NCBI GenBank assembly: GCA_963759095.1
Contig: CAVWYF010000009.1
Span: 62,001-126,000, forward strand
Reading direction: 5' to 3'
Source: Anderseniella sp963759095
Lineage (GTDB): Bacteria; Pseudomonadota; Alphaproteobacteria; Rhizobiales; Aestuariivirgaceae
Length of the DNA: 64,000 bases
Each line of letters starts with the position of its first letter. The first letter of the stretch is position 1. Below are positions 43,188-52,631 of this stretch, piece by piece. A program made the position numbers and the translations under genes. A model generated the notes under the pieces. It was not told where the DNA came from. It worked only from the letters and a program-made list of their open reading frames with translations, and did no database searches.

Positions 43188-44540
43188 ATGAAATGCTGCG
43201 GCCCCGGCTACGCGTCTCCTGGCGAAGCGATGCAAGCACCGCGAGAGAAGCTGCTCTACACCATCGCCATATATACCGGCACCGGCATTCAGAAGCCCGA
43301 CTATCTGTGCACCATTGATGCGGACCCTGAGAGCGACACCTACAGTCAGGTGATCTCGCGGCTGGAAATGCCGGGCATTGGCGATGAGCTGCATCATATG
43401 GGCTGGAACGCCTGCTCATCATGCCACGATGATGCCGGTATGGAACGCAAATACATGATTGTGCCCGGGTGTGCGATCTTCCAATCTGCATATTGTCGAT
43501 TGCGCCAGCGACCCGCGCAACCCGGCCCTGTTCAAGGTGATCGAGGGATCGGAGATCAAGGCGAAGACCAACCTTTCAGCACCGCATACAATTCATTGCC
43601 TGGGTTCTGAAATCATCATCTCCATGCTGGGTGATGCGCAGGGCAATGCACCGGGCGGTTATCTGCATCTGGACAAGGAGTTCAACATTGTCGGGCGCTG
43701 GGAAAACTCCATGGGCGACATCAAGTTCGGCTACGACTTCTGGTACCAGCCCCGCCACAACGTGATGGTGTCGTCAGAATGGGCGGCACCCAACACCTTC
43801 ATGCCGGGTTTCGACCTGGAAGAAGTCGGGCATCTGAAGTACGGGCGCGAGATCCACTTCTGGGATTTCGAAAAAAAGACGCCAAAACAGACCATGTACC
43901 TTGGTGAAGACGGACTGATCCCGCTGGAGGTGCGCTTTCACCACGAGCCTGCCTCGTCGCACGGCTTTGTCGGCGCGGCCCTGTCGTGCCAACATCATCC
44001 ACTGGTGGAAGGATGCAGCCGGTGAATGGCAGTGGGAGAAGATCATCGACGTGGAAAACGAGCCGCCATCCGGAATGGCCGATCCCGGTTCCAGGTGTCA
44101 TCTCCGTCATCCTGTTGTCGATGGACGACCGCTTTTTGTATTTCTGCAACTGGCTGCACGGCGATATCCGCCAGTATGACATTTCCGACCCGCACAACCC
44201 CAGGTTCACCGGGCAGGTCTGGATGGGCGGATTGCTGGGACGCGCGCCGGAGGTCAACGGTGTGAAGGTCACCGGTGGACCGCAGATGATCCAGCTGTCG
44301 CTGGACGGCAAGCGGCTTTACGTGACGACCTCGCTGTTTTCCACTTGGGACAATCAGTTCTATCCTGAAATCCGCAGCAATGGCGGCTGCATGCTGATGG
44401 TGAATTGCGACACCGAAACCGGTGGGATGGAGATCGATCCCGAATTCGTGGTTGATTTCGGCAAGGAACCGAACGGCCCCAGCCGTTGCCATGAAACCCG
44501 CTACCCCGGCGGCGACTGCACAAGCGATATCTGGCTTTAG
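43188..44540 (+). pseudogene. SELENBP1/SBP56 family methanethiol oxidase, broken by three single-base insertions
   Basis: The start MKCCGPGYASPGEAM and the end RYPGGDCTSDIWL mark a complete SBP56-type protein. The core motifs are intact in three phases: HHMGWNACSSCHDDAG, APHTIHCLGSEIIISMLGD, YQPRHNVMVSSEWAAPNTF and CNWLHGDIRQYDISDP. Extra bases near 43470, 43987 and 44066 change frame and create stops, so no full-length protein can be made as read. Family members such as MtoX oxidise methanethiol using copper. The two following genes are intact. Confidence 0.85.
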
Positions 44541-44568
44541 GGTCACGACCGAAGGAGCACAACACACA

Positions 44569-44952
44569 GTGACCACGCATACGATCACCATCGCCAACCG
44601 CAACGGCGCGACCTATCAGGTCGATGCGAAGAAGCCTTTGCTTGACAGCCTGCGGGCGCAGGGCGTGGACCTGCCCTATGGCTGCAAATATGGTGGCTGC
44701 ATTACCTGTGCCGCCAAACTGATCGAGGGCGAGGTCAACCAGACCGCCCAGGTCGCCCTCAACAACAGGCAGATCGCAGATGGCTATGCCATCTTGTGCG
44801 TGGCGCGCCCCAAAAGTGACTGCACATTCGACATCGGGGTGGAAAGCCATGACAAGCTCTATCGCAACCCCTTCCTGGACCCGCTCGAACCGCATGAACT
44901 GAAAGCGGATATCGCGGCACCGTTTAAGCAAGCTCGCAAGGACACACCATGA
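44569..44952 (+). CDS. 2Fe-2S ferredoxin-domain protein
   Basis: The 127-residue protein starts at GTG 44569 (GAAGGAGC upstream). It has a plant-type [2Fe-2S] domain with LPYGCKYGGCITCAAKLIEG and the fourth Cys in AILCVARPKSD. The C-terminal 30 residues are an extra tail without known motif. It follows the broken SELENBP1 gene by 28 bases and overlaps the next gene by 4 bases, so it probably served as electron carrier for the same pathway. Confidence 0.9.
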   Translation: MTTHTITIANRNGATYQVDAKKPLLDSLRAQGVDLPYGCKYGGCITCAAKLIEGEVNQTAQVALNNRQIADGYAILCVARPKSDCTFDIGVESHDKLYRNPFLDPLEPHELKADIAAPFKQARKDTP

Positions 44953-45425
44953 CCAGCCTTGATGGCCTGAGCCATACCGACCATGACCAGCCCTACAGCG
45001 ATGACTACCTGCAGACGATCCTGAAGTCGGTGAAGACCATCGCCATGGTGGGCGCCAGTCCCGACAAGACCAAGTTCAGCTATGGAGTTCTGCGGGTGCT
45101 GCACGAAACCGGCTATGACATGATCCCGGTCAATCCACGCCCGGGTGTGACCGAAATCCGCGGCCTGAAAGTCTTCCCCGACCTGGCGTCTATCGACCGG
45201 CCGGTCGATATGGTCGAGGTCTTCCGCCGCGCCGAGGACCTGCCTGAAGTGGCCAGGCAGGCAGTCGCCATCGGTGCCAGGGTCCTGTGGGGCCAGATCG
45301 GCGTCACACACCCGGAAGCTGCAAAAATCGCCGAAGCGGCCGGCATGAAAGTCGTCATGGACCGCTGCCCGAAAATCGAGCTGTTCCGACCGTTCTGGAA
45401 ACCGAAGTTGCATCTTGGAATTTGA
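44949..45425 (+). CDS. CoA-binding domain protein
   Basis: The 158-residue protein has the CoA-binding Rossmann fold, with TIAMVGASPDKTKFSYGVLR near residue 30, GYDMIPVNPRPGVTEIRG, and LWGQIGVTHPEAAKIAEAAG. It ends KIELFRPFWKPKLHLGI. This YccU-like group is widespread and its function is not established. It overlaps the ferredoxin gene by 4 bases (ATGA). Confidence 0.9.
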   Translation: MTSLDGLSHTDHDQPYSDDYLQTILKSVKTIAMVGASPDKTKFSYGVLRVLHETGYDMIPVNPRPGVTEIRGLKVFPDLASIDRPVDMVEVFRRAEDLPEVARQAVAIGARVLWGQIGVTHPEAAKIAEAAGMKVVMDRCPKIELFRPFWKPKLHLGI

Positions 45426-45539
45426 AAGCGTTATTGGCACTGCACGTTGCAGCATTGCTCTGAACCCAAACGCTGTCGGGTGTCCTTGTGTAGTCTTGCG
45501 CTTAGCGGACATTTAACGACCGGCTTATATAATTTCGCC

Positions 45540-45746
45540 ATGGCGCATTATCTGAAGTTTTCCATATCGCTGGTTTCTGCCCTGTTGGGCCTGTGGGCGT
45601 TTATAGTCTGGCCGCTGTGGCAAGGTGTGATCGGCTTTTTTGCAATTGGCTGTTTCGGCTCATGGCTGGCAAGCCGGGTGTTCAAACGGTACGCAACGCT
45701 GGACGAGATCAAGGAAGACCTGCAGGCGAGGCTGGATAGCGATTAA
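45540..45746 (+). CDS. Small membrane hypothetical protein, 68 aa
   Basis: The protein starts MAHYLKFSISLVSALLGLWA and has two hydrophobic helices, the second as GVIGFFAIGCFGSWLASRVF, then a charged C-terminus (KRYATLDEIKEDLQARLDSD). A TATAAT lies just upstream, giving a very short leader. No family assigned. Confidence 0.6.
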   Translation: MAHYLKFSISLVSALLGLWAFIVWPLWQGVIGFFAIGCFGSWLASRVFKRYATLDEIKEDLQARLDSD

Positions 45747-45938
45747 GCCGCTATCTGGTTTGTGGTTGAGACGGATCAAACCGGATCCAGCGCAGTGATT
45801 CCCGCATACATTGGCATTTGTAAACTTGCACAAACAGATCTGTTCTGGTCACATGGCCGTCAATCATTTAATGAACTGCTCTGATCCGGCATTACGGTCT
45901 ATCGTGGTGCTGAAAATGCGCTTGAGGAGAATACGAAA

Positions 45939-47789
45939 TTGCCAAAATCCAGGACCGTCATCATCGACAAACACCCCGGTCGCAGCGCCCAGGCCTTCGG
46001 CATTGCACGGGAACTTGGAACCGACCCTGACCTGATCCACCAACCCTCTGTCGGGGTGATCGGAAACAAGGGCGACAGCCAGTGTTATATCGGGGTCCAG
46101 GGCAAGGTACAGGCAATCCACGACAACCTGCTCAGCAACATAGGCAGTGAGCCGGGCCAGATGCCGATGCGCCTGGTCCAGCCGGAATACACCATTGCCA
46201 CATCGGACGGCATCCGCAACGGCACCCGCGAAATGCGTTACTCGCTGATCGGGCGCGAGGTCACCCATGACTCGGTGTGCGAACACTTAAGTGCCAGCGG
46301 TCTGGCCGGCACCATCGCCGTCGTGGCTTGTGACAAGCCGCCAGTCGGAACGCTTGCCGCCTTGCTCGAACACAACCGGCCCGCCATCATGATGTCGGAC
46401 GGGTCCATCCACCCAGGCTTTGATCCCAAATCCAACAGTCCGGTTGACCTGGTCACTGCCTATCAGGCGGCAGGCAACAAGGACGAAGAACAGCGCATGC
46501 ACATCTCGTGTATTGCGTGCCCCGGATATGGCAGTTGCGGCGGCATGTTCACCTACAACACCATGCAGACCTTTATCGGGGTTGTCGGCATGCAGCCGCT
46601 GCACATGGTGGCACCGGCGTCCGACGATCCGCGCCGTCTGGAACAGTTCCCGGCGGAACTTGTCGGCTATCTCAAGAACCTGATCGACACCGACACCACG
46701 CCGAGAGACATTGTCGGGCGCGACTCAATCCGCAATGCGCTGATCGTGGCCATGGCCGTCGGCGGTTCCACCAACGTCGTGCTGCATGCCCCGGAGATCG
46801 CTCGGGCCGCCGGGTTCGCGAATTTCTGGAAAGACATCATCACGCCGGAAGAATTCAACCACATTTCGCAGAACGTCGTACCGGTCCTCACCGATGCCCG
46901 GCCCTATGGCCGCTATTCGATGGTGGACATCGACGAGGTCGGCGGTGTGCAGGTGATCGTCAAGGAATTGCTTGAAGCAGGCCTTTTGAACGGCGATGTG
47001 CCGACCTGCACAGGTGAGACGCTGGCCGAGCAGGTTGCACGGCTCGACACACCATCGGCTGACGGACGGGTCATCTATCCGGTCGCAAAACCCTACAAGC
47101 CAACCGGTGGTCTGCGGGTTCTGGGCGGCAACCTGTCGCCGGAGTTCAGTGCCGTGCTGAAACTGGCCGGTGTCGAGGGTGGACTTGAAGACAACATGTT
47201 CCGCGGCACCGCACGGGTGTTCGACGGCGAGCAGGACCTGCTGGACGCGCTTGACCGAGAGCCTGACAGTTTCAAGGATCATGACATGATCATCATGCGC
47301 TATGAGGGCCCCAGCGGCGGGCCGGGCATGCCGGAAATGCTCGATTCAACCTCGCGCATTACGACCTTGTGCCGCGAGCGCGACATTGTGGTGGCGCTGA
47401 TGACCGATGCGCGCTTTTCCGGCGGTTCGGTCGGGCTGGTGATCGGGCATGTCGGGCCGGAAGCAGCGCTTGGCGGGCCTATCGCCTTCATCGAGGACGG
47501 CGACGAGATCACCGCCGACCTGAACAGCAACGAGCTCAACTGTACCCAGTTGAATGATCCGGCAATCCTGGCAGCGCGCAAGGCGGAGTGGACAAGAGCC
47601 GTCGAGGCAAACGGTGGCCTGCATCCATCATGCGGCGACGCCGATACCCGGTTGCTCAACCGCATGCGCCGGTCTGCCGTGCCCGCCATTCAAGGCGCCG
47701 GCATGCACCCGGATCGGCAATTGTGGGTCAACGAGCCGCGCGAGCCGGTGGTGTCATCGTTCACGCCAAGCAATAAATACCACGCCTGA
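45939..47789 (+). CDS. IlvD/Edd family dehydratase
   Basis: The 616-residue protein belongs to the dihydroxyacid/6-phosphogluconate dehydratase family. Iron-sulfur Cys blocks are NKGDSQCYIG, SVCEHLSASG, and ISCIACPGYGSCGGMFTYNT; the C-terminal part has MTDARFSGGSVGLVIGHVGP. These differ from canonical IlvD (for example CPGYGSCGG instead of PGPGACGG), so a sugar-acid dehydratase subgroup is more likely than branched-chain synthesis. The start is TTG 45939 behind GAGGAGAA. Confidence 0.88.
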   Translation: MPKSRTVIIDKHPGRSAQAFGIARELGTDPDLIHQPSVGVIGNKGDSQCYIGVQGKVQAIHDNLLSNIGSEPGQMPMRLVQPEYTIATSDGIRNGTREMRYSLIGREVTHDSVCEHLSASGLAGTIAVVACDKPPVGTLAALLEHNRPAIMMSDGSIHPGFDPKSNSPVDLVTAYQAAGNKDEEQRMHISCIACPGYGSCGGMFTYNTMQTFIGVVGMQPLHMVAPASDDPRRLEQFPAELVGYLKNLIDTDTTPRDIVGRDSIRNALIVAMAVGGSTNVVLHAPEIARAAGFANFWKDIITPEEFNHISQNVVPVLTDARPYGRYSMVDIDEVGGVQVIVKELLEAGLLNGDVPTCTGETLAEQVARLDTPSADGRVIYPVAKPYKPTGGLRVLGGNLSPEFSAVLKLAGVEGGLEDNMFRGTARVFDGEQDLLDALDREPDSFKDHDMIIMRYEGPSGGPGMPEMLDSTSRITTLCRERDIVVALMTDARFSGGSVGLVIGHVGPEAALGGPIAFIEDGDEITADLNSNELNCTQLNDPAILAARKAEWTRAVEANGGLHPSCGDADTRLLNRMRRSAVPAIQGAGMHPDRQLWVNEPREPVVSSFTPSNKYHA

Positions 47790-47807
47790 GCAGGCCGGCC
47801 GCACATC

Positions 47808-48288
47808 TTGACCTCAAGCCGGACAGCGAGCCTGAGCGTCTACCAGCCCAGAGCTGTGTCCAGTCTCGGTGTCTGGCAAATCGGACATCTGCGTCTGAAG
47901 GTCTACGGGATAACTGCTGAAGGGCAAAAATAACAGACAGCATTATCAGCAAAGCGCATGCTTTTGCGCAGCGCGACCTGCCGCCGCTGGTGGCTGCCGA
48001 GGGTGAGGATGACGGGCTTGGCTTTATGATCATTCATCCGGGCGAACTTGGCGTATCGATCCTGCTGCACTGGTGGATACAAGGCTCGGTTCTGTGCCAG
48101 CACATTGAACGAACCTTGTGGGGCGCTGATACGCCCATGGACACCGCCTCAAGGCCGGTCATCGCCTGTGTCTGGGAAAACTGGGCCTGATCAACGCCGA
48201 ACAACGCACCTGGCGCGACACCATGATGGTGCCGGGACCGGATGCCGACACTTACCTGAGTGCACAGGCGTCAATGACGGAAGTATGA
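47808..48288 (+). pseudogene. Conserved hypothetical protein broken by two A-run frameshifts
   Basis: The frame from TTG 47808 reads through GVWQIGHLRLKVYGITAEGQ to a stop caused by a missing A in an A-run at 47926-47930. Sense resumes as ITDSIISKAHAFAQRDLPPL, DDGLGFMIIHPGELGVSILL and PMDTASRPVIACVWE. A second missing A near 48176-48179 then shifts the frame again before KLGLINAEQRTWRDTMM and the end at 48288. Adding one A to each run restores a protein of about 160 residues resembling an uncharacterised alphaproteobacterial family. Function unknown. Confidence 0.7.
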
Positions 48289-48426
48289 AGCCAGACCTGT
48301 GCAAAAGGCGTTAGCGGCCTGCCTGGACACCCTGCTGTCAAAATAATCCACTAACAGAAAGACCGGGAAGGCTAATCCGGCTTTCCATGCTCTGGTGACG
48401 GCTCGAGCAAAACAGATGGAACTGTC

Positions 48427-48882
48427 GTGTTATCAGTCGCGAAAAAGCCAATGGTTCATTTCTTCGCCTTGCTCACTGTGCTTATGGCTGTTCAGGTATC
48501 GTTAGCCGGTGCCCAGTCCGGTGCAGATCGCGACGCGGTTCTTGCAGTTAACACCGAGTTCTACCGGGCGTTTCGGGAAAGCGACACTGCGGCGATGGCA
48601 AATGTCTGGAGCAGTCAGGAACCGGTTGCCGTGCAGCACCCGTCAACGGCGCGCATTGACGGGCGCGAAGCGGTTTTAAACAGCTGGTCGCAAATGATGC
48701 GCCGCCCGCCAGACATAAGCTGCGAGGTCGAAACCGTCCGGTTTTCCAATGGCGGGTGGGCCGTAACCTGTCTCGAACAGCTCAATCCGGGAAGTGTGCG
48801 AATGATCAATGTCTTTCGCAAGGATGCCGGTGACTGGAAGATGATCTACCACGGCCCGGCGCCGGAGGCTGAAAACGTTTAG
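48427..48882 (+). CDS. Secreted NTF2/SnoaL-like protein
   Basis: The 151-residue protein starts at GTG 48427 or ATG 48451. It has a signal peptide (HFFALLTVLMAVQVSLAGAQ) and an NTF2-like cone domain: AVNTEFYRAFRESDTAAMANV and DGREAVLNSWSQMMRRPP, ending GDWKMIYHGPAP. Calcium/calmodulin-kinase-associated and DUF4440-like proteins share this fold. Ligand unknown. Confidence 0.85.
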   Translation: MLSVAKKPMVHFFALLTVLMAVQVSLAGAQSGADRDAVLAVNTEFYRAFRESDTAAMANVWSSQEPVAVQHPSTARIDGREAVLNSWSQMMRRPPDISCEVETVRFSNGGWAVTCLEQLNPGSVRMINVFRKDAGDWKMIYHGPAPEAENV

Positions 48883-48897
48883 GATATCAAAAGACCA

Positions 48898-48934
48898 CCC
48901 GGACTGACCTCACTTGCGTGAGTCTCAATCCGGG
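48898..48934. terminator. Bidirectional hairpin terminator
   Basis: A strong imperfect stem (CCCGGA...CTCACTTGCGTGAG...TCCGGG) lies between the converging NTF2-like and EF-hand genes. It lacks a long T-run on either side but is well placed to end transcription from both. Confidence 0.5.
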
Positions 48935-48949
48935 GGCGTATGGTCGATG

Positions 48950-49168
48950 CTAGTTGTTCATGCTGGCAAATTCATCCGCCGTGAGCGCGCCGTCAGCGTC
49001 GGCATCTGCCGAAATGAAGGCATCTTCGGTCAAATCAGGCATCATTGACACAGCTTCGTCCAGCGAGACGGATCCGTCAGCATCGGTATCCACTTCAGCA
49101 AAATCCGCAGCCTGTGCAGCGCCAACGGCCAGCACCGAAACAGCCAGAACAGCAAAAAATCTTTTCAT
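48950..49168 (-). CDS. Secreted EF-hand protein
   Basis: The 72-residue protein has a signal peptide (RFFAVLAVSVLAVGAAQA) and two calcium-binding EF loops, DTDADGSVSLDEA and DADADGALTADEF. Such small periplasmic calmodulin-like proteins are common in alphaproteobacteria, with calcium buffering or signalling roles inferred. ATG 49168 is the clear start. Confidence 0.88.
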   Translation of the reverse strand: MKRFFAVLAVSVLAVGAAQAADFAEVDTDADGSVSLDEAVSMMPDLTEDAFISADADADGALTADEFASMNN

Positions 49169-49358
49169 CGCACCCTCCAAAATTAGACAACCCGTCATCA
49201 AGACGGGCATTATTGTATCTGGTGAGACTGTTGTCTTAACGCCTCACCGACGCGAACATATGACCTTCCCCGGTGGGTTTTTGTTGGGCCAAAAACGGTT
49301 GAATTGTGTGATTTTTACGTCAGAAACAGACACCGGTCAGGGGTTGGTTCGCGATCGC

Positions 49359-50495
49359 CTACCCCTGCGCCAGTATTGCATCCGCAATCCGCCTCGCACT
49401 TGCAGCGGCAGCATGGAAATAGCCCTGGAATACCGGCCGGTAGCCGGTGAACCAAAGACCTTTGTTGCCCGGGTCCACTTCACCGCTTGGATGCAACGGA
49501 ACACCGTCATCGTTCAGCGCCGACAGGTGGCCGAGCAGTGGTTCCAGACCGGTGCGATAGCCGGTTGCGCAGATCACGGTGTCCGGCCGCAACTTTTGGC
49601 CATCCCCGAATACAACCGTGTCCTGCCGGAACTCAGCTATGGCGCCTGCCACCTTGAAACGGCCGTCCCTGATGGCGGCCACAAAGCCATCATCCATGGC
49701 GAAGGCAACACCGTCTCGCAACAACCGTGTGCCGCCGCCATCCGGGTGGCTGGTCAGTCCGTAGCGTGCCAGGTTGCCGAAAAACAGCCACTGCATCAGC
49801 CTGAATGCCGGGTCGAGCGCAACCACCGGCAGCGCAGCGAACAGGTTTGCTGCCCGGTGCAGCGGAAACCCGAACACCCGGGTCGGCATGATGGCCGGGC
49901 CATGGCGAACGGAAATGAGCACCTCGGCGGGTTTATGTTGCGCCAGATGGTTCAGTACATCGCCGCCCGAATTACCGGCACCGATCACCAGGATACGCTT
50001 GTTGTCCAACCGCGTGACATCGCCCAGATCAGCCGCATGGATCAGTTCGCCCTGGAAACGATCCCGCCCCTTCCAGACGGGCATATGCGGGATGCGGTCA
50101 CGCCCGGTGGCAAAGATGACATGGCCGCACTGATAGATCTGGTCGTCAGTGGTCAGCTGCCAGACTGCCCCAGCGCGCTCAATGCCGGTCACCTTGACCC
50201 CGAAACGGACCGGGACTTCAAGGTCGGCGGCATAACTCTCAAGATAGTCCACAATCGTGTCGCGGCGCAGAAAGGCGCCGTCTGTGTCGGGCACCTGATG
50301 CCCAGGCAACCGGGCAAAATACCGGTGAATATTCAGGCGCAGTTGCGGATGGCGTGCATGCCAGGGTTCGGCCACACGATCACTGGCCTCAAGAATCGTT
50401 ACCGGGATGCCTCGTTGCGCAAGTTCGTGCGCAGCGGTCAGGCCGGAAAGTCCGGCGCCAATTACAATGACAGTTTCGGTCGATGAGTGTTGCAT
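49359..50495 (-). CDS. Flavin-containing monooxygenase-like protein
   Basis: The 378-residue protein has an FAD-binding dinucleotide fold at the N-terminus (VIVIGAGLSGLTAAHEL) and a second one for NADPH (RILVIGAGNSGGDVLNHL), with VIFATGRDRIPHMP between them. Length and motif order suit small FMO/CzcO-type oxidoreductases; an FMO signature FxGxxxHxxxY/F is not clearly seen. It is divergent from the GlxA gene, which probably regulates it. Substrate unknown. Confidence 0.88.
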   Translation of the reverse strand: MQHSSTETVIVIGAGLSGLTAAHELAQRGIPVTILEASDRVAEPWHARHPQLRLNIHRYFARLPGHQVPDTDGAFLRRDTIVDYLESYAADLEVPVRFGVKVTGIERAGAVWQLTTDDQIYQCGHVIFATGRDRIPHMPVWKGRDRFQGELIHAADLGDVTRLDNKRILVIGAGNSGGDVLNHLAQHKPAEVLISVRHGPAIMPTRVFGFPLHRAANLFAALPVVALDPAFRLMQWLFFGNLARYGLTSHPDGGGTRLLRDGVAFAMDDGFVAAIRDGRFKVAGAIAEFRQDTVVFGDGQKLRPDTVICATGYRTGLEPLLGHLSALNDDGVPLHPSGEVDPGNKGLWFTGYRPVFQGYFHAAAASARRIADAILAQG

Positions 50496-50673
50496 GGTTC
50501 TGTCTCTTTGATTGCAGTCGCATTCGGAAGAGACAAGTGTAGTTCCTCACACTGCAGCCCGGTTTTACGGAACCACAGCTGTGGCTTGCCTCGGCGTCAG
50601 TGGTTGTTCTGGCCCAAGACTTCTAATCGTGTTAGAGGAAAATCTGATCAAACCGGTGGAAAACGGACACATC

Positions 50674-51690
50674 ATGTCAAAATCAGACGACCCGGTCGAA
50701 ACTGTAGTGGTTGGCTTGCCCTGGGCCAGCGCGTCGACCACATTTGCCATCCTCGACGTGCTCGCGTCCGTGGGCCGTGACTGGGAAATGCTGCATGGCG
50801 CCCCTGCCCGCCCTCCAACCTTCAAGGCCCGGTTACTATCATTGGACGGGTTGCCATACGACGATCCGAATGGCCGGCGGATCACGCCGGAGGGAGCGCT
50901 CCCGGATGCACCAGTGCCGGGGCTGATCATCATCCCTGACCTGCACCTTGATCCGTGTGCGTCCGCGCCAGAGATGTTCGCACCCATCGCACAATGGATC
51001 AGGCACGCATATGAACATGGCGCACTGACTGCCTCGGTGTGCTCAGGTGCGCTGTTGCTGGCTGAAACGGGGCTGTTAAACGGTATCGACGCAACCACCC
51101 ACTGGGCCTACTCAGGCGTCATGTCACAGCGCTTTCCGCACATTCGCATGCGGCGTGAGCGCATCCTCGTGCCGGCGGGAGAAGGACACCGGATCATCAC
51201 CGCCGGTGGTGCATCAGCCTGGGGTGACTTGTTGCTTTACCTGGTTGCACGGATTGCCGGTGCTGACGAGGCGCGGCGCATCGCGAAGATTTATCTGATC
51301 GAACCACATGCCCAGGGCCAACTGTGTTATGCCTCGCTCACCGCTGGCCGCCAGCACACCGACCATGTTGTTGCCGATGCGCAGGTCTGGGCCGCCCAAC
51401 ACTACGACAACCGCAATCCGGTTCAAACCATGGCACAAGCCAGCAAGCTGTCCAGACGCAGCTTCCTGCGCCGCTTCCGAAAAGCCACCGGACAGTCACC
51501 GCTGCAATACGTACAGACCCTGCGCGTTGAAGAGGCCAAGCAAATGCTCGAGACGTCGGATGCAGCGATAGATGATATTGCTGCCGAGGTAGGCTATGGC
51601 GAGCCGTCCAGCTTTCGCGCTGCCTTCCGCAAGCATGTCGGCATCACAGCGTCTGCCTATCGCAGGAAATGGTGCACTTCGTTTCGATGA
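50674..51690 (+). CDS. GlxA family transcriptional regulator, second copy type
   Basis: The 338-residue protein has an N-terminal DJ-1/PfpI-like domain with the elbow LTASVCSGALLLAETGLLNG (about 120-140) and a C-terminal AraC HTH (SKLSRRSFLRRFRKATGQSP, DDIAAEVGYGEPSSFRAAFR). ATG 50674 is the likely start; longer in-frame readings lack family similarity. It is only distantly related to the GlxA gene at 4920. It is divergent from the flavin monooxygenase gene, so control of that gene is probable. Confidence 0.9.
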   Translation: MSKSDDPVETVVVGLPWASASTTFAILDVLASVGRDWEMLHGAPARPPTFKARLLSLDGLPYDDPNGRRITPEGALPDAPVPGLIIIPDLHLDPCASAPEMFAPIAQWIRHAYEHGALTASVCSGALLLAETGLLNGIDATTHWAYSGVMSQRFPHIRMRRERILVPAGEGHRIITAGGASAWGDLLLYLVARIAGADEARRIAKIYLIEPHAQGQLCYASLTAGRQHTDHVVADAQVWAAQHYDNRNPVQTMAQASKLSRRSFLRRFRKATGQSPLQYVQTLRVEEAKQMLETSDAAIDDIAAEVGYGEPSSFRAAFRKHVGITASAYRRKWCTSFR

Positions 51691-51748
51691 AACAGGAACT
51701 GGTTATCGGACCGGCAAACACCGGGCCGTTCTTGCGTTGGCTCCGGAC

Positions 51749-52360
51749 CTACCTGTCAGACAGCGCAAGCCGCAGGCCCAGAAATCCGAATGTGCCGGCA
51801 AAGATCCGTTTCAGCCATGTCATGACAACGGGCCGTGAAATCACATAGTCGCGGGCCATGGCGGCACAGGCACCGTATCCGACAAAGATGATGAAGGTGA
51901 GCACCATGAAAACGGCCGCCAGAAGCACCAGGCTCGCCGTTGCGCCTTGCGCGTCAAGCGGCACGAACTGCGGCAGAAAGGCCATGAAGAACAGCGACAG
52001 TTTGGGGTTCAGGACATTGAGCAGCATGCCGTTCAGGATCGTCCTGCCCACCGGGACCGGGGCCTTGTCTTCCGTAACATCAAGCGTGCCACCGTCCTTC
52101 ATGATGCTCCACGCCATGTAAAACAGGTAGGCGACACCGAGGTACTTCACGATCTGAAAGGCCAGCGCGCTGGTATGTAGTATGGCGGCAAGCCCGACAA
52201 TGCTGGCAATCGCTGCAGGCAGAATGCCTAACGTGCAACCGAACGCGGCAGCGATGCTGGGCCTGAACCCGCGCCCCAGCCCGACGGCCAGCGTATACAA
52301 CACACCGGTCCCCGGCAGCAGAACAACGACGATTGATGTCAGCAGGAATTCAACACTCAT
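51749..52360 (-). CDS. LysE/RhtB family amino-acid exporter
   Basis: The 203-residue membrane protein has the LysE-type pattern: SIVVVLLPGTGVLYTLAVGL, SAFQIVKYL-like VKYLGVAYLFYMAWSIM, and LNPKLSLFFMAFLPQFVPLD with the conserved NPK. Six hydrophobic segments are predicted. It likely exports an amino acid or small neutral metabolite. ATG 52360 is the start; an in-frame extension reads through dispersed repeats and is not coding. Confidence 0.92.
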   Translation of the reverse strand: MSVEFLLTSIVVVLLPGTGVLYTLAVGLGRGFRPSIAAAFGCTLGILPAAIASIVGLAAILHTSALAFQIVKYLGVAYLFYMAWSIMKDGGTLDVTEDKAPVPVGRTILNGMLLNVLNPKLSLFFMAFLPQFVPLDAQGATASLVLLAAVFMVLTFIIFVGYGACAAMARDYVISRPVVMTWLKRIFAGTFGFLGLRLALSDR

Positions 52361-52425
52361 TACAGGATCCCTTGTTTGGTTCGTGCGGGCATCATTGCTT
52401 GAAACCGGGACGTGATCCAGCTTTT

Positions 52426-52583
52426 CTGGTCGAACAGCTTTGTGTCTATGTCGCTCGCGCCAGCAGCTTGCGGCTGCGCTCCGCCGGGCGCACTTTGTGC
52501 GGCACGCAGTCGCGCTTGCCTCGGCACTTCGTGCCTCGGAACAGAGATCATCACGTTCGTCATCCCAGCGAAAGCTGGGATCC
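52426..52583. repeat. Dispersed hairpin repeats left of IS30 copy 2
   Basis: The unit tggtcgaacagctt at 52426 is followed by about 100 bases matching the reverse complement of 40617-40715, then by the arm cgtcatcccagcgaaagctg at 52559. The same elements in different order lie around IS30 copy 1. They represent a genome-wide family of REP-like repeats. Confidence 0.65.
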
Positions 52584-52631
52584 AATACCGCCGCAAGATC
52601 AAGTATGCGTTGAGGGATGGATTCCTTGGAT

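Noticed and set aside
45939..47789. Assignment as ilvD for branched-chain amino acid synthesis
   Set aside because: The iron-sulfur blocks differ from canonical IlvD and no ilv genes are adjacent.
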